64,000 bases of DNA, taken from NCBI RefSeq assembly GCF_000023465.1, contig NC_014041.1, positions 1,757,001 through 1,821,000 on the forward strand, read 5' to 3'. Each line of letters opens with the position of its first letter. The stretch's first letter is position 1. This DNA comes from Zunongwangia profunda SM-A87. GTDB lineage: Bacteria > Bacteroidota > Bacteroidia > Flavobacteriales > Flavobacteriaceae. This document shows positions 34,046 through 42,853 of this stretch, in pieces. The notes under the pieces are model-generated. The model was not told the origin of the DNA. It ran no database searches and was given only the letters and a program-made list of their open reading frames with translations. Made by a program: the position numbers and the translations under genes.

Positions 34046-34876
34046 ATGGATGATAATGTTTTTTATTGGGATATAGATCCGGTTTTGTTTTGGATTACAG
34101 ATACTTTTCCATTAAAATATTATGGTCTCTTGTTTGTAACCGGCCTTATGCTAGGTTATCTAATAGTAAGAAGTATTTACAAAAAAGAGCATATTCCTAC
34201 AGAAGACCTTGATAGTTTATTATCCTATATTATATTGGGAACGGTAATAGGAGCAAGATTAGGCCATTGTTTATTTTATCAGCCAGAATATTTCTTTTCA
34301 CATCCTTTAGAGATCTTCTTACCTATTCAAAGGATTGAAGGAAGTTATCAATTTGTGGGATACCAGGGATTGGCAAGTCATGGTGGTGCTTTAGGTGTTT
34401 TTATAGCCATTATGTTGTACTGCAGAAAATATAAAGTAAAGCTATTATGGGTACTGGACAAAGTAGCTTTAGGAACACCAGTAACAGGTGCTTTTATCCG
34501 TTTTGGTAATTTTATGAATTCTGAAATTTACGGAAAACCTACTAATGGCGATTGGGGAGTAGTATTTGTTAGAGATGATATGATTCCCAGGCATCCAACA
34601 CAGCTTTATGAAGCTATTGCCTATTTATTGATCTTTGGGATTTTATTCTATCTATACCCCAAAATGAAAGGTAAAAATGGTCAAATTTTTGGACTATTCT
34701 TAGTTTTATTATTCTTAAGCCGATTTTTTATTGAATTTTTTAAAGAAAATCAGGTAGCATTTGAGAGTGAAATGACTTTAAATATGGGGCAGTGGTTAAG
34801 CATTCCGTTTATTGTTGTTGGCTTTTTCATTATCTTTTTTTTAAATAAAAGGAAGGGGCACCTACAAATGTTTTAA
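34046..34876 (+). CDS. lgt: prolipoprotein diacylglyceryl transferase
   Basis: The product has 276 residues with seven membrane helices. The Lgt signature is clear: GARLGHCLFYQPEYF, SHGGALGVFIAI and, near residue 150, GAFIRFGNFMNSEIYGKPT with the conserved Arg and Asn, then HPTQLYEAIAYL. It moves diacylglycerol from phosphatidylglycerol to the lipobox cysteine of prelipoproteins. That fits the many lipoproteins encoded here. It follows mazG closely. Confidence 0.96.
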   Translation: MDDNVFYWDIDPVLFWITDTFPLKYYGLLFVTGLMLGYLIVRSIYKKEHIPTEDLDSLLSYIILGTVIGARLGHCLFYQPEYFFSHPLEIFLPIQRIEGSYQFVGYQGLASHGGALGVFIAIMLYCRKYKVKLLWVLDKVALGTPVTGAFIRFGNFMNSEIYGKPTNGDWGVVFVRDDMIPRHPTQLYEAIAYLLIFGILFYLYPKMKGKNGQIFGLFLVLLFLSRFFIEFFKENQVAFESEMTLNMGQWLSIPFIVVGFFIIFFLNKRKGHLQMF

Positions 34877-35107
34877 TCTTTTATTGGAAGTTTAAGTAAT
34901 CTATAAAGAATCTCATTGGTCCAGGATTATAAAAAGTTTTTTTCTAGTAATAACGCCAGGCTTGCTTTAAGCTTCTAAGTTTTTGTACTTAAATAAACTA
35001 ATCTATCCTATAGGTATTGCATTATTAGAAGATTATTTTTATTTCGATACCTCTCGATTGTAATCTGGACAGTATTGGCACAATTCATTTTGCTTGTCGA
35101 TTACAAT
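34877..35107. other. intergenic region after lgt
   Basis: About 230 bases with no supported gene or promoter. An open frame starting at 35075 is antisense to the DUF349 gene for most of its length. Confidence 0.4.
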
Positions 35108-35145
35108 AAAAAAAACCGCCAGAAGGAAAAGCTGACGGTTTTTTA
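35108..35145 (-). terminator. terminator between lgt and the DUF349 gene
   Basis: An A/T-flanked stem (AAAACCG with CGGTTTT, and CAG with CTG, one mismatch) and 9-base loop has a T-run on both strands. It lies 17 bases past the DUF349 stop and may also stop lgt transcription. Confidence 0.8.
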
Positions 35146-35162
35146 TTGCATTTTAACCAGAA

Positions 35163-37244
35163 CTAGTAAAGTGATTTTACTTTCTTCAGTTTTTCTCGCC
35201 AAACTTTTAGTTGGGCTTTGTGATCTTCAATATTTTTGTGTACTTCCTGTACCAGTGGATTATCGTCGTTTACATTAGAGAAAAACTGTAAGTTGTTTTC
35301 TAACTGCCTAATTTCAGCCTGTGTTTCTTCAATCTTCTTAGAAAGAAAAAAGTGTTCATTCCTAATCTTATGATCATCATCGGCATCATTAAGTGCCTGG
35401 ATTTTATTTTCATATTTCAGCATTTCTGCTTTTGTACGATTAACATCCAGTTTTTTGAATAGTTGATCCAGAGCCTTATTAAATTTCCCCTCAATAAATC
35501 GTTTATTAAAGGGTACCCTACCCAGGGTCTTCCATTCGGCAATAAAAGATTTAATGGTTTTAAGATCTTCTTCTTTATCACCGGAATGTTCGAAAGAACG
35601 GATTTTATCAAGAAGCTCTTTTTTGTTACCAAAAGCTTCCATCTCTTCTTTATTCTCTTCACTTCGATTTTCGTGCAAGCGTTCAAAATAATAGTTACAG
35701 GCAGCTTTAAATTGTTTCCACACCTTATCACTATCCTTTCTTGGTACGTGCCCGATATTTTTCCAATCAGACTGGATTTTTTTCATCAAAGGTGTGATGG
35801 TTTTAAAATCATCACTATCCTTATTATCTTCAGCAATCTGGATCAGTTCTTTTTTCTTTTCCAGATTATCGTATTGCTGTTTTTTAAGATTCTTGTAAAA
35901 TGAATTTTTCTTGCGGTTAAAACGTCTTACCGTTTCTTTAAAATCAGCCCAGGTTTCTTCGTTTTTACTTTTTGGTACTTTACCGGCTTTAAAGAATTCT
36001 TCACGTAGAGCTTCAATTTCTTTAATCTTTTGCTGCCATTTATTATGACTGCTAAAATCCTGATCAGCTATTTCCCGAATCTTTTCGATAATTTGCTGCT
36101 TCTTTTCCCAGTTTTTTTCAAATTCTTTATCCAGGTTTTCGAAATATTCCTGGCGGCGATCATGGATAACTTTCGTAGCATTGCTAAAACGTTCCCAAAT
36201 TTCTTCACGATAATCCTTAGCTACAGGTCCCAACTCTTCTTTCCACATCTTATGTAGCATCTGTAGCTCTCTAAAGGCACGATTAGTGTCCTCTTCCTGT
36301 GCTAGTTCTTCAGCACGATCAATAACCTTAAGCTTTTGATCTAAATTATGCTTAAAGTCCATATCCCTAAATTCACGATTTAAGTGAAGAAAATCATAGA
36401 AATTCTCTACGTGGTGGTGATAAGTATTCCATACATTGTTGTACTTATCGCGAGGGATTGGTCCCGCCGTGCGCCATTTATCCTGAATGTCTTTAAAGTG
36501 ATTGTAAGTGGTATTGATGTTTTCCTCCACATCAAGTAACCCCTTTAATTCTTCAATAATTTCAAGACGTTTATTAAGATTTGCGTTAAGATCCTGCTTT
36601 AATTGCTGATAATATTTATTTCGTTTTTCGCGATAATCGAAATACAGCGAATTAAAACGGTTTTTAAGCGGAGTAGAGTAATGAAAGTCGATGATATTAC
36701 CGCCGTCGGCAAGAAAATCTTCTTTCTTTTCCTCTAACTCCTCATCGAATTTAGCGTTGAATTCTGTTCGAATTTCGATGACATGTTCTTTAATTGCCTG
36801 TATTTTCTCATTTTTGAGCAATCGCTCTAACTCATCGGTTAGTTGCTCTTTGCTCATCGAATGATAGTCTTTTTTAGGGATAGTATGGCGCTCTGTGGCA
36901 CTTTCATCTTCGCTATCCTCGGCAAGCGAATCATCTACACCTTTCTTATGCTCGTCGATAATGGTCTCTTCATGATCATCATCTTCGATATCGATGTCCT
37001 CAGCCTTGGCTTTTTTATGATCTTCGGTATCCTGAACAAAAGTAGATTCGGCTACCATAGCCTCTTCAAGCTCGTTAGTTGTAGCTTTTGGATGCTCAAC
37101 CTCTTCCGAAAAAGATTCTTCTACCTTCTTTTCTTCTGTTGTACTTTCTGAAGTGGTCTCCTGGTGCTGACTGTTTTGAGTAATCTCAGGAGTCTCTTTT
37201 TTGGAAAGTTCTTCTTTCTTGTTTTCGTTATCTGATTGAGACAT
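35163..37244 (-). CDS. DUF349-repeat protein
   Basis: The start is ATG 37244 (693 residues, MSQSDNENKKEE); the frame runs 24 codons further upstream but those look random. About 150 acidic, low-complexity residues are followed by six or more DUF349 helical repeats, each with a W and a basic motif (HFKDIQDKWRTAGPIPRDKY, LQMLHKMWKEELGPVAKDYR, LMKKIQSDWKNIGHVPRKDS, KSFIAEWKTLGRVPFNKRFI). It should be a long, mostly coiled-coil cytoplasmic protein; the function is unknown. It ends a long minus-strand run behind aroE (116-base gap). Confidence 0.9.
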   Translation of the reverse strand: MSQSDNENKKEELSKKETPEITQNSQHQETTSESTTEEKKVEESFSEEVEHPKATTNELEEAMVAESTFVQDTEDHKKAKAEDIDIEDDDHEETIIDEHKKGVDDSLAEDSEDESATERHTIPKKDYHSMSKEQLTDELERLLKNEKIQAIKEHVIEIRTEFNAKFDEELEEKKEDFLADGGNIIDFHYSTPLKNRFNSLYFDYREKRNKYYQQLKQDLNANLNKRLEIIEELKGLLDVEENINTTYNHFKDIQDKWRTAGPIPRDKYNNVWNTYHHHVENFYDFLHLNREFRDMDFKHNLDQKLKVIDRAEELAQEEDTNRAFRELQMLHKMWKEELGPVAKDYREEIWERFSNATKVIHDRRQEYFENLDKEFEKNWEKKQQIIEKIREIADQDFSSHNKWQQKIKEIEALREEFFKAGKVPKSKNEETWADFKETVRRFNRKKNSFYKNLKKQQYDNLEKKKELIQIAEDNKDSDDFKTITPLMKKIQSDWKNIGHVPRKDSDKVWKQFKAACNYYFERLHENRSEENKEEMEAFGNKKELLDKIRSFEHSGDKEEDLKTIKSFIAEWKTLGRVPFNKRFIEGKFNKALDQLFKKLDVNRTKAEMLKYENKIQALNDADDDHKIRNEHFFLSKKIEETQAEIRQLENNLQFFSNVNDDNPLVQEVHKNIEDHKAQLKVWREKLKKVKSLY

Positions 37245-37360
37245 ATCTTTCAATGTTAAAGTTCTGAGTGTTATTAAAGCTGAAAGATAACAACTACACG
37301 AAAATTGGGCAAGCAAACCAAATCTTTTATGAAAAAATAAGAATGAAAATCCTCAAATTT

Positions 37361-38092
37361 TTAAGAATTCCATATTGCCCAGGCTGCTTCGGCTTGTAAT
37401 TCGAGCATTTTATGCCCGTTTACCGCGACAGCCCCATGGTTCTTACTGTTACTCATAAATTTTGTTTCCGCCGGATTATAAATCAAATCGAAAACAAGAT
37501 GATTCTTAGTCATAAACCGATACGGAATTTCAGGACAGTGATCAACGTTTGGAAATGTTCCCAGGGGGGTGGTATTAATGATCAAAGAATATTTTAGGAT
37601 AATCTCTTCATTTAACTCTGAATAGGCATATTGCTCCTTACGAGGTGATCTGGAAACGAACTTGTATGAAATCCCCATGGTTTTTAAAGCATAGGCTACG
37701 GCTTTAGAAGCACCGCCGGTTCCCAAAATCAGCGCATGGGTGTGTTGCGGTCTAAGATGAGGTTTTAGAGAATCCCGAAAACCTGTAAAATCGGTATTAT
37801 GACCAATTAGTTTTCCGCCGTTTTCAAACTTGATTACATTTACAGCATCAATTTCCTCAGCATCTTCAGAAAGATCGTCTAAAAATTTCATTACTTCCAG
37901 TTTATAAGGAATGGTAACATTCATTCCGGCAAGCGCAGGATTTTTAGTGATTATCATTGGGAAATCTGTGATTTCTGGAATATCAAAATTGACATATTCG
38001 GCGTTAATTTTTTCATTTTCAAATTTATCGTTGAAATATTTTCTTGAAAATGAGTATGCTATATTTTTTCCTAAAAGTCCGAATTTCTTCAT
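37361..38092 (-). CDS. aroE: shikimate dehydrogenase
   Basis: The start is ATG 38092 (243 residues, MKKFGLLGKNIAYSFSRKYF); the long open frame before it does not fit the family. It has the shikimate site (LLGKNIAYSFSRKYF), NVTIPYKLEVMKFLD with the catalytic Lys, GHNTDFTGFRDSL with Asn/Asp, the NADP loop LGTGGASKAVAYAL, and NTTPLGTFPNVDHCP. It reduces 3-dehydroshikimate in aromatic amino acid synthesis. It lies in the same direction as the DUF368 pair, 61 bases downstream. Confidence 0.95.
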   Translation of the reverse strand: MKKFGLLGKNIAYSFSRKYFNDKFENEKINAEYVNFDIPEITDFPMIITKNPALAGMNVTIPYKLEVMKFLDDLSEDAEEIDAVNVIKFENGGKLIGHNTDFTGFRDSLKPHLRPQHTHALILGTGGASKAVAYALKTMGISYKFVSRSPRKEQYAYSELNEEIILKYSLIINTTPLGTFPNVDHCPEIPYRFMTKNHLVFDLIYNPAETKFMSNSKNHGAVAVNGHKMLELQAEAAWAIWNS

Positions 38093-38153
38093 TTTTTGGT
38101 CTCTTTTTGAATATTTATTCCATGTATTATCCTCAAAAAAATTTTTTAAGTTC

Positions 38154-39191
38154 TTATTTTGGATCTCTGGCGATCTTCTTTGCGTGTGCTCTTTTCTCGT
38201 AAAGGGCAAGCCCCAAAACAATAAAAATGCCCACCAAAATAAAGAATATGGCTAAATAGGTTTCACCATTTGTAAAGTCTGGAAAAAATCTATTATAATT
38301 ATCTATAACCTTTTCACCGTGACTATCCATTAAAAAATTACCAGCTTCATCAGTCTTATAGGTTTTGATTTTCCAGGGCCAAACTACGCCCAACGAACCT
38401 GTAATAAAACCAATGATAGTTGCAAAAGTATCTTTTTTGTAATGCTTTAATACAAATCCGAGTAAGTGGGAAAGGGAAACCAGACCTGCCAGTGATCCCA
38501 ACGCGAAAATGATCATAACCTGTAGCAAATGCATCCTGGATTCGTTAGTAGTAAAACTAAAGTCCAAACTAAGAATATCGGCTAAGGTATCATATAATGC
38601 ATTAACAGAATCTACCAATAACAACACATAATTTCCCAGTAAAATAAGGATAAAAGAACCACTTAATCCTGGTAATGTCATCCCGGATACACCAATCATA
38701 CCGCAAAAAAAGACAAACCATAAATTGTCGTTTTCCCGTGCAGGTTCTAACATACTAATAGCAACGCCAAAAGCAATTCCTAAAGTTACAAAGAGAATAC
38801 TGCGTCGGCTCCATTCATCAAAATCTTTACTGATGTAATAGATCGATCCAATAATCATCCCAAAAAAAGCAGACCAAACGTAAAGTTCGTAATGAACTAT
38901 TAGATAATCCAGAATTTTGGAAACACTGAAGTAACTAATAAGCATCCCCAAAATAAGTAAGCCTAAAAACTTCCCGTTTACATAATGGTACAGACTGCGA
39001 AAACGACCGGCAATTAAAAGTTTACCTGCCTTAATATTTATCTTTTGTAAGGAATAAATAAACTCTTCGTAAAAACCGGCAACAAAAGCTACAACACCAC
39101 CAGAAACCCCGGGAACTTTATTGGCAGCTCCCATGGCTAGTCCTTTTAATATAAGGAATAATTTATCTGTGAATGTTCTAGTTTGTTGCAT
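38154..39191 (-). CDS. DUF368 membrane protein, PopT-type lipid carrier translocase (second copy)
   Basis: The product has 345 residues and about nine membrane helices. Both halves carry the DUF368 motif: MGAANKVPGVSGGVVAFVAG near the start and LPGLSGSFILILLGNY in the middle, which suggests inverted internal repeats. DUF368 proteins (PopT) have been reported to return undecaprenyl phosphate to the cytoplasmic face. Its start overlaps the end of the other DUF368 gene by 14 bases, so the two are translated together. The C-terminus is lysine- and arginine-rich. Confidence 0.87.
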   Translation of the reverse strand: MQQTRTFTDKLFLILKGLAMGAANKVPGVSGGVVAFVAGFYEEFIYSLQKINIKAGKLLIAGRFRSLYHYVNGKFLGLLILGMLISYFSVSKILDYLIVHYELYVWSAFFGMIIGSIYYISKDFDEWSRRSILFVTLGIAFGVAISMLEPARENDNLWFVFFCGMIGVSGMTLPGLSGSFILILLGNYVLLLVDSVNALYDTLADILSLDFSFTTNESRMHLLQVMIIFALGSLAGLVSLSHLLGFVLKHYKKDTFATIIGFITGSLGVVWPWKIKTYKTDEAGNFLMDSHGEKVIDNYNRFFPDFTNGETYLAIFFILVGIFIVLGLALYEKRAHAKKIARDPK

Positions 39192-40116
39192 TAGACTCTT
39201 CGGGTTGGTTGCCTGCTAAGCTTTCCAGAAGAAAAATGAGTCCGAATCCCGCTAACATCAGAACCACTGAGAATAATAATTGAGAATCGCCCTCAAAATT
39301 CCATGGCAAGACGGAAGTCTCATTAATCACAATTTCTTTATCATCAAATCTAGCCACTTCTAATACCTTTTTCCATGGCCATATTTTATTTAAAGAACCG
39401 GCGATAAAACCGGTTAAGACTGCCAAAGTAATACTGGTATAATGTGTAAAAAGCCATTTTAAAATTTTGGAGAAGCTAAGCAATCCAAAAACAGCACCGG
39501 CACCAACTATAGCCAAGGTTTTAATATCAAAATTGTGGGCAGCTTCGGTTACCGGGCGGTAAGCACCAAGTAACACTAATATAAACGCTCCGGATATTCC
39601 CGGTAAAATCATCGCACAAACAGCAATGGCACCGGCAATAAACATAAAAAATGTACTTTTAGAACTTCCCATGGGCGGTAATGATGTTACATATAATGCT
39701 ACGGCAGCTCCAAGAATTAGCGCGATAATGATTTTAAAATTCCATTTAGGGATTTGTTTGGCCACATACCAGATACTTGCCAGCACCAGTCCAAAAAAGA
39801 ATGACCAAATCAAAACGGGATGATTTTGTAGCAAATAATTTGCCAATCGCATTAGCGTGAACACACTAATAAGAATTCCTAGAAAAAGGGAAACGATGAA
39901 ACCGCCGTTTAATTGAAGCCACATGGCTTTAAAACCTTCATTTTTCCAGGTTTTTAAAAGAGAAAGATCTACACCGCTAATGGTAGAGATCAATTCTTCA
40001 TAAATTCCTGAAATAAACGCGATCGTACCTCCCGATACTCCGGGCACAACATCGGCTGCTCCCATAGCCATACCCTTTAACGTAACGCTAAGGTATTCTC
40101 GTAAGCTTCTTTGCAT
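39178..40116 (-). CDS. DUF368 membrane protein, PopT-type lipid carrier translocase (first copy)
   Basis: The product has 312 residues with the same fold as its neighbour: MGAADVVPGVSGGTIAFISG at residues 17-36 and ILPGISGAFILVLLGAY in the second half. It is shorter than the second copy and ends in an acidic, asparagine-rich tail. The two are paralogues, perhaps a heterodimer or two enzymes for different polyprenyl carriers; that is inference. It lies 37 bases after the TPR gene. Confidence 0.88.
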   Translation of the reverse strand: MQRSLREYLSVTLKGMAMGAADVVPGVSGGTIAFISGIYEELISTISGVDLSLLKTWKNEGFKAMWLQLNGGFIVSLFLGILISVFTLMRLANYLLQNHPVLIWSFFFGLVLASIWYVAKQIPKWNFKIIIALILGAAVALYVTSLPPMGSSKSTFFMFIAGAIAVCAMILPGISGAFILVLLGAYRPVTEAAHNFDIKTLAIVGAGAVFGLLSFSKILKWLFTHYTSITLAVLTGFIAGSLNKIWPWKKVLEVARFDDKEIVINETSVLPWNFEGDSQLLFSVVLMLAGFGLIFLLESLAGNQPEESNATN

Positions 40117-40153
40117 ATCCTAAAAATTAGATTTGCCCAAAGTTAGGAAATTA

Positions 40154-41551
40154 CTATGAAGCCTTTTGATAAGAATCTATTAATTGTTTAACACTTTTTC
40201 TTTTAAAGATATCAGGGAAAAGTTCTTCAATGATAATATAATATTCCGCATCAGCTTTTAAGCCTTTTTCAAGATGCCTGTAAGCAAGATCTGCATTATT
40301 CAGCATAAAATATAATCCGCTTAATCTATATTCAATCTCAGCAATACCGGGATAAAATTCATTAGCCTGCAGTAGATTTTGTACCGCGGTTTCCCATTCC
40401 GCAAGATTGATTAAAATATCACATCGTCTAATCCAGGTTTCCAATTCGTAATTTCCCAGATCTAAAGTTTTACGATAGCCCCGTTCAGCTTCTCTGTTTA
40501 AATCTAATCGGTTATTGATTTTTGCATAACGTTTCCAGTAGAGCACGTTTTCTTCATCAATATTAATCGCTTTATTAATATAATATAGCGCTTTTTTAAA
40601 ATTTTTCTTCTTGATATAAAAATCGGTAATAGCGATCCAGCCTTTGTCTAAAAGTGGATCCTCATGTACCGTTTTTTCAAAATTTGAAAGAGCAAGCTTA
40701 TCGTTACCCAGTTTTTCGAAACATTTACCAATTCGTAAATAGGCGAAAGAAGTAGGATCGTCTAACTCTAAAGTGACGTTGTAATTTTCTATAGCCTCGA
40801 TATAACGTTCCAGTTTTTCGAGTACTTTTCCTTTTTCCAGGTAAGCCCCTATAAAATATTCGTCACTTATGATGGCAAAATCGAAAGCGGCTAAAGCTTT
40901 TTTATAGTCCTTTAAATCAAAATACTGCTTCCCAACCTGATGCCACGCTACCTCGCAGTACGGATTTTTATCCAAATACATATTCAGGTATTCTATAGCT
41001 TCTTCTTTTTGACCGAGAAAATCGAAACAATACATTACATTATATAAGGCAGAATAATCTTCTTCATCGGCTTCAAGGCAATTCATAAAATTGATCTTGG
41101 CATTCTCAAAATCTTCAAGAAAAAGATATTCCATACCAATCATTGAGTAGATTTCAGCAGCTTCATCTGTAACATCTAAAGCTAGTTCTAGAACTTTGAT
41201 TGCCTGTTGATGTTCATCCCGTTTCGAAAAGATTTGCGCCTTCTGAATATATACCTCTTCGTTGTTAGCTTCCAAATCCTGCACTTCGGCCAATAAACCA
41301 TCGGCAAGATCTAATTTATCTTCAAAAACAAGAATTTCAACCTTAAGAAGTTTAAGGTTGATAGACGATGGATGCTGAGAAAGCCCTAATTTAACGGCCT
41401 TTTTAGCAAGATTTATCTTTCCGATTTCTAAATAATGATGAATAATATTTTCGAATTCGTTAGAATCAAAGAATAAAACATCATTGGTCTTAAGCATTGA
41501 TTCGAAACGTGAAAGCGAGAAATTATTATCTTCGTTATGACTTAACTGCAT
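40154..41551 (-). CDS. tetratricopeptide-repeat protein
   Basis: The start is ATG 41551 (465 residues; a TTG two codons upstream is less likely). There are at least ten TPR units with the W/L-G-Y/F-A-P pattern (AAEIYSMIGMEYLFLEDFEN, EVAWHQVGKQYFDLKDYKKA, TSFAYLRIGKCFEKLGNDKL). There is no signal peptide or membrane helix, so it is a cytoplasmic scaffold. It lies between a class III aminotransferase (99 bases upstream) and the DUF368 pair (37 bases downstream). The partners are unknown. Confidence 0.9.
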   Translation of the reverse strand: MQLSHNEDNNFSLSRFESMLKTNDVLFFDSNEFENIIHHYLEIGKINLAKKAVKLGLSQHPSSINLKLLKVEILVFEDKLDLADGLLAEVQDLEANNEEVYIQKAQIFSKRDEHQQAIKVLELALDVTDEAAEIYSMIGMEYLFLEDFENAKINFMNCLEADEEDYSALYNVMYCFDFLGQKEEAIEYLNMYLDKNPYCEVAWHQVGKQYFDLKDYKKALAAFDFAIISDEYFIGAYLEKGKVLEKLERYIEAIENYNVTLELDDPTSFAYLRIGKCFEKLGNDKLALSNFEKTVHEDPLLDKGWIAITDFYIKKKNFKKALYYINKAINIDEENVLYWKRYAKINNRLDLNREAERGYRKTLDLGNYELETWIRRCDILINLAEWETAVQNLLQANEFYPGIAEIEYRLSGLYFMLNNADLAYRHLEKGLKADAEYYIIIEELFPDIFKRKSVKQLIDSYQKAS

Positions 41552-41650
41552 AAGCAAGTTGTTACTGGATTGCTACTTTACTAAAGTTAAAAAAGGATTT
41601 AACCGAGTATCGCAGATGCTTTAATTGTTGTTAACAAAGTAATCAACAAC

Positions 41651-42853
41651 CTAAGCTTTGTTTTTTATTTTATTTAAAACGTCAATTATAATGCCACAAC
41701 CTTCTTCAATCTCTTCAATAGAAATAGTTAGCGGCGGCGTAATTCTTATAGCTGTTTTTTCGAATAGCAGCCAGAATAATATTAGTCCTTTTTCTTTACA
41801 ATTTATGATGACCTGATTAGCTATATCCTCTGATTCGACAATAGCTGCGAGCATTAATCCTTTTCCTCTTACTGCTGTAATTAAAGGATGAATGAGCAAT
41901 TCTCTAAAGCGTTTTTCTTTTTCTAAGGTTTCTGCCATTAATTCAGTTTCCAGGATGGTTTTCAAGGTGGCATGACAGGCCGCTGCCACCAATGGATTAC
42001 CGCCAAAAGTGGTGATATGTCCCATCTTTGGATGATCAGCAAGTAGATCCATCAATTTTTCTGATGCTACAAAAGCACCTACCGGTAAGCCACCGCCCAT
42101 TCCTTTTCCTATAGCCATTATATCTGGAACAACATCATAGTTTTCGAAACCAAATAATTTTCCGGTTCGTCCAAAACCAGGCTGAATTTCATCTAAGATC
42201 AGCAAGGCGCCTACTGCTTCGCAATGGTCTTTTACTTTTTTTAGATAATCATTCTGGGGTTCAATAAAACCAGCACCACCCTGAATGGTTTCTAAAATAA
42301 CCGCAGCTGTCTTTTTTGTGATGCGGTTTAAATTATCGTCATTGTTAAATTCAATAAAATCAACATCACCAATTAGCGGTCTAAATGGTTTTTGGCGTTC
42401 CTCAAAATTCATTAAACTTAAAGAACCCATGGTATTCCCATGATAGGCATTTTTAGCCGCCAGTATTTCTGTTCTGCCCGTAGCACGTCTGGCTAATTTT
42501 AAAGCACCCTCAATTGCTTCTGTGCCAGAGTTTACCAGGTATACTTTATTTAAAGGATCAGGAAGGCTTTTTGCTAAAAGTTTCGAAAAATCTACAGCAG
42601 GAGCCTGGGCATATTCCCCATAAACCATCACATGCAAATATTTATCGGCCTGTTTTTTTATCGCAGTGATTACTGCAGGATGGCAATGTCCTAAACTTGT
42701 AGCCGAAACACCGGCTACAAAATCCAGATGTTTTTGCCCATCTGAGGTATAAATATAAGACCCCTTGGCATCAATAACCTCTAAGCCTAGAGGGTGTGGC
42801 GTTGTTTGTGCCTGATATTTTAAAAAATCTTTATTCAATTTTAGGGGAGGCAT
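41651..42853 (-). CDS. class III PLP aminotransferase (ArgD/aspartate aminotransferase-family type)
   Basis: The start is placed at ATG 42853 (400 residues); a TTG four codons upstream is possible. It overlaps the end of the ostA-like gene by 23 bases. VNSGTEAIEGALKLARRATG binds the cofactor phosphate, ILDEIQPGFGRTGKLFGFEN has the PLP Asp, and AIGKGMGGGLPVGAFVAS the PLP lysine. Substrates of the family include acetylornithine, ornithine and 4-aminobutyrate; the sequence does not settle which. Confidence 0.88.
   Translation of the reverse strand: MPPLKLNKDFLKYQAQTTPHPLGLEVIDAKGSYIYTSDGQKHLDFVAGVSATSLGHCHPAVITAIKKQADKYLHVMVYGEYAQAPAVDFSKLLAKSLPDPLNKVYLVNSGTEAIEGALKLARRATGRTEILAAKNAYHGNTMGSLSLMNFEERQKPFRPLIGDVDFIEFNNDDNLNRITKKTAAVILETIQGGAGFIEPQNDYLKKVKDHCEAVGALLILDEIQPGFGRTGKLFGFENYDVVPDIMAIGKGMGGGLPVGAFVASEKLMDLLADHPKMGHITTFGGNPLVAAACHATLKTILETELMAETLEKEKRFRELLIHPLITAVRGKGLMLAAIVESEDIANQVIINCKEKGLILFWLLFEKTAIRITPPLTISIEEIEEGCGIIIDVLNKIKNKA

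Noticed and set aside
35075..35278. 67-codon plus-strand open frame
   Set aside because: It spans a terminator and is antisense to the DUF349 gene.
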